Assembly: GCF_000600295.1 (NCBI RefSeq) | Contig: NZ_JEMG01000001.1 | Coordinates: 2,096,477 to 2,160,476 of the forward strand | Direction: 5' to 3' | From: Hylemonella gracilis str. Niagara R | GTDB taxonomy: Bacteria > Pseudomonadota > Gammaproteobacteria > Burkholderiales > Burkholderiaceae_C | Length of the DNA: 64,000 nt | Part shown: positions 63,578 to 64,000 of the stretch, one piece after another | Numbering within the stretch: position 1 is the stretch's first letter | Layout of the letters: each line of letters opens with the position of its first letter | Position numbers and translations under genes: made by a program | The notes under the pieces: model-generated | Database searches by the model: none | The model's input: only the letters and a program-made list of their open reading frames with translations | Told to the model about the DNA's origin: nothing

Positions 63578-64000
63578 ATGAGCACACAACGCATCGCCCT
63601 CGTCACGGGCGCCAACAAGGGCATTGGTTACGCCATCGCGCAACAGCTGGCAAAGGCTGGCGTGCGCGTGATCCTCGGAGCCCGGGACGCCCAGCGCGGC
63701 CAGGCCGCGGTGGCCTCATTGCGGGCCCAGGGCTTGGAGGTCAGCGCCGTCGCCCTCGACGTCACCGATGAAACCAGCATCTCGGCTGCGGCGGCGGTCA
63801 TCCAGGCCGAACACGGCCGTCTGGACATCCTGGTCAACAACGCAGGCATATTCGATCCGGCCGACGCCCCTCCCAGCAAGGCGTCTCTGGCCGCCGCGCG
63901 CAGGACCATGGAAACCAACTTTTTCGGCGTGCTGGCGGTGACTCAGGCCATGCTGCCGCTGTTGCGCGCCGCCCCGGCGGGGCGCATCGTCAACCTGTCC
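63578..64000 (+). CDS. Short-chain dehydrogenase/reductase (3' end cut by window edge)
   Basis: The first 141 residues show a classical SDR: the coenzyme motif TGANKGIG, a Rossmann core, and the NNAG motif in LDILVNNAGIFDP followed by METNFFGVLAVTQAMLPLL and RIVNLS. The catalytic Tyr-Lys lies past the edge. It is divergent from a TetR gene that likely controls it. Similar TetR/SDR pairs respond to carbonyl compounds, but the substrate here is unknown. Confidence 0.88.
   Translation, partial: MSTQRIALVTGANKGIGYAIAQQLAKAGVRVILGARDAQRGQAAVASLRAQGLEVSAVALDVTDETSISAAAAVIQAEHGRLDILVNNAGIFDPADAPPSKASLAAARRTMETNFFGVLAVTQAMLPLLRAAPAGRIVNLS

Overview
The window is a GC-rich, densely coding chromosomal segment of a betaproteobacterium, most likely Burkholderiales, family Comamonadaceae. 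The evidence is the gene order rimP-nusA-infB-rbfA-truB-typA, smpB back-to-back with ratA-rnfH-guaB-guaA, lptF/lptG divergent from pepA followed by holC, a biodegradative-type basic amino acid decarboxylase beside nfeD/paraslipin genes, and a GC-rich dyad repeat at the left edge of a type I recall from Comamonadaceae genomes. The genus cannot be fixed from the sequence. No prophage, plasmid, CRISPR array, rRNA or intact insertion sequence is visible. Almost everything is core chromosome with a few accessory patches.

Layout. 1-2.5 kb: ATPase (cut by the window edge) and substrate-binding protein of a BMP-type nucleoside ABC importer. 2.5-6.9 kb: a small secreted protein, a TonB-dependent receptor and a PepSY membrane protein, probably a metal or siderophore uptake set. 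6.8-11.1 kb: an operon of URC1-like GTP cyclohydrolase II, URC4/DUF1688 and uracil phosphoribosyltransferase, opposite a LysR regulator; this matches the URC route of uracil breakdown. 11.2-24 kb: tex, an HDOD protein, a patatin-like lipase, a chemoreceptor, a CbiX-type chelatase, lptFG, pepA, holC, a LivJ-type lipoprotein and tRNA-Ser(GGA). 24-31 kb: an IS21-like transposase remnant, a Spy/CpxP-like periplasmic protein, a RarD-like permease, paraslipin/NfeD, the decarboxylase and an AraC regulator. 31-36.5 kb: an exported ATP-dependent DNA ligase, a second patatin, an RstAB-type two-component system and a divergent MipA/OmpV protein. 36.5-44.4 kb: fabI, a Yej-type peptide ABC importer (four genes), a DsbA-family gene fragment, and a short cation diffusion facilitator divergent from a CadR/PbrR-like MerR regulator.

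44.5-53 kb holds the translation/transcription operon rimP-nusA-infB-rbfA-truB-typA, preceded by a strong promoter and a promoter-proximal terminator-like hairpin. 53-57.3 kb: a drug/metabolite transporter, a 3-hydroxyisobutyryl-CoA-hydrolase-like protein with an unusual in-frame insert, and an ECF sigma/anti-sigma pair led by a COG4315-type lipoprotein with a plausible ECF promoter. 57.3-62.1 kb: smpB, ratA, rnfH, guaB, guaA. 62.1-64 kb: a methyltransferase, a TetR regulator and a short-chain dehydrogenase cut by the right edge.

The observations most worth a second look are two GC-rich palindromic elements apparently inserted in frame in protein genes, the URC uracil operon, a CadR/PbrR-like regulator whose first metal-binding cysteine position is alanine, the attenuator-like rimP leader, and the ECF promoter. 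I did not find a system I could honestly call wholly undescribed.
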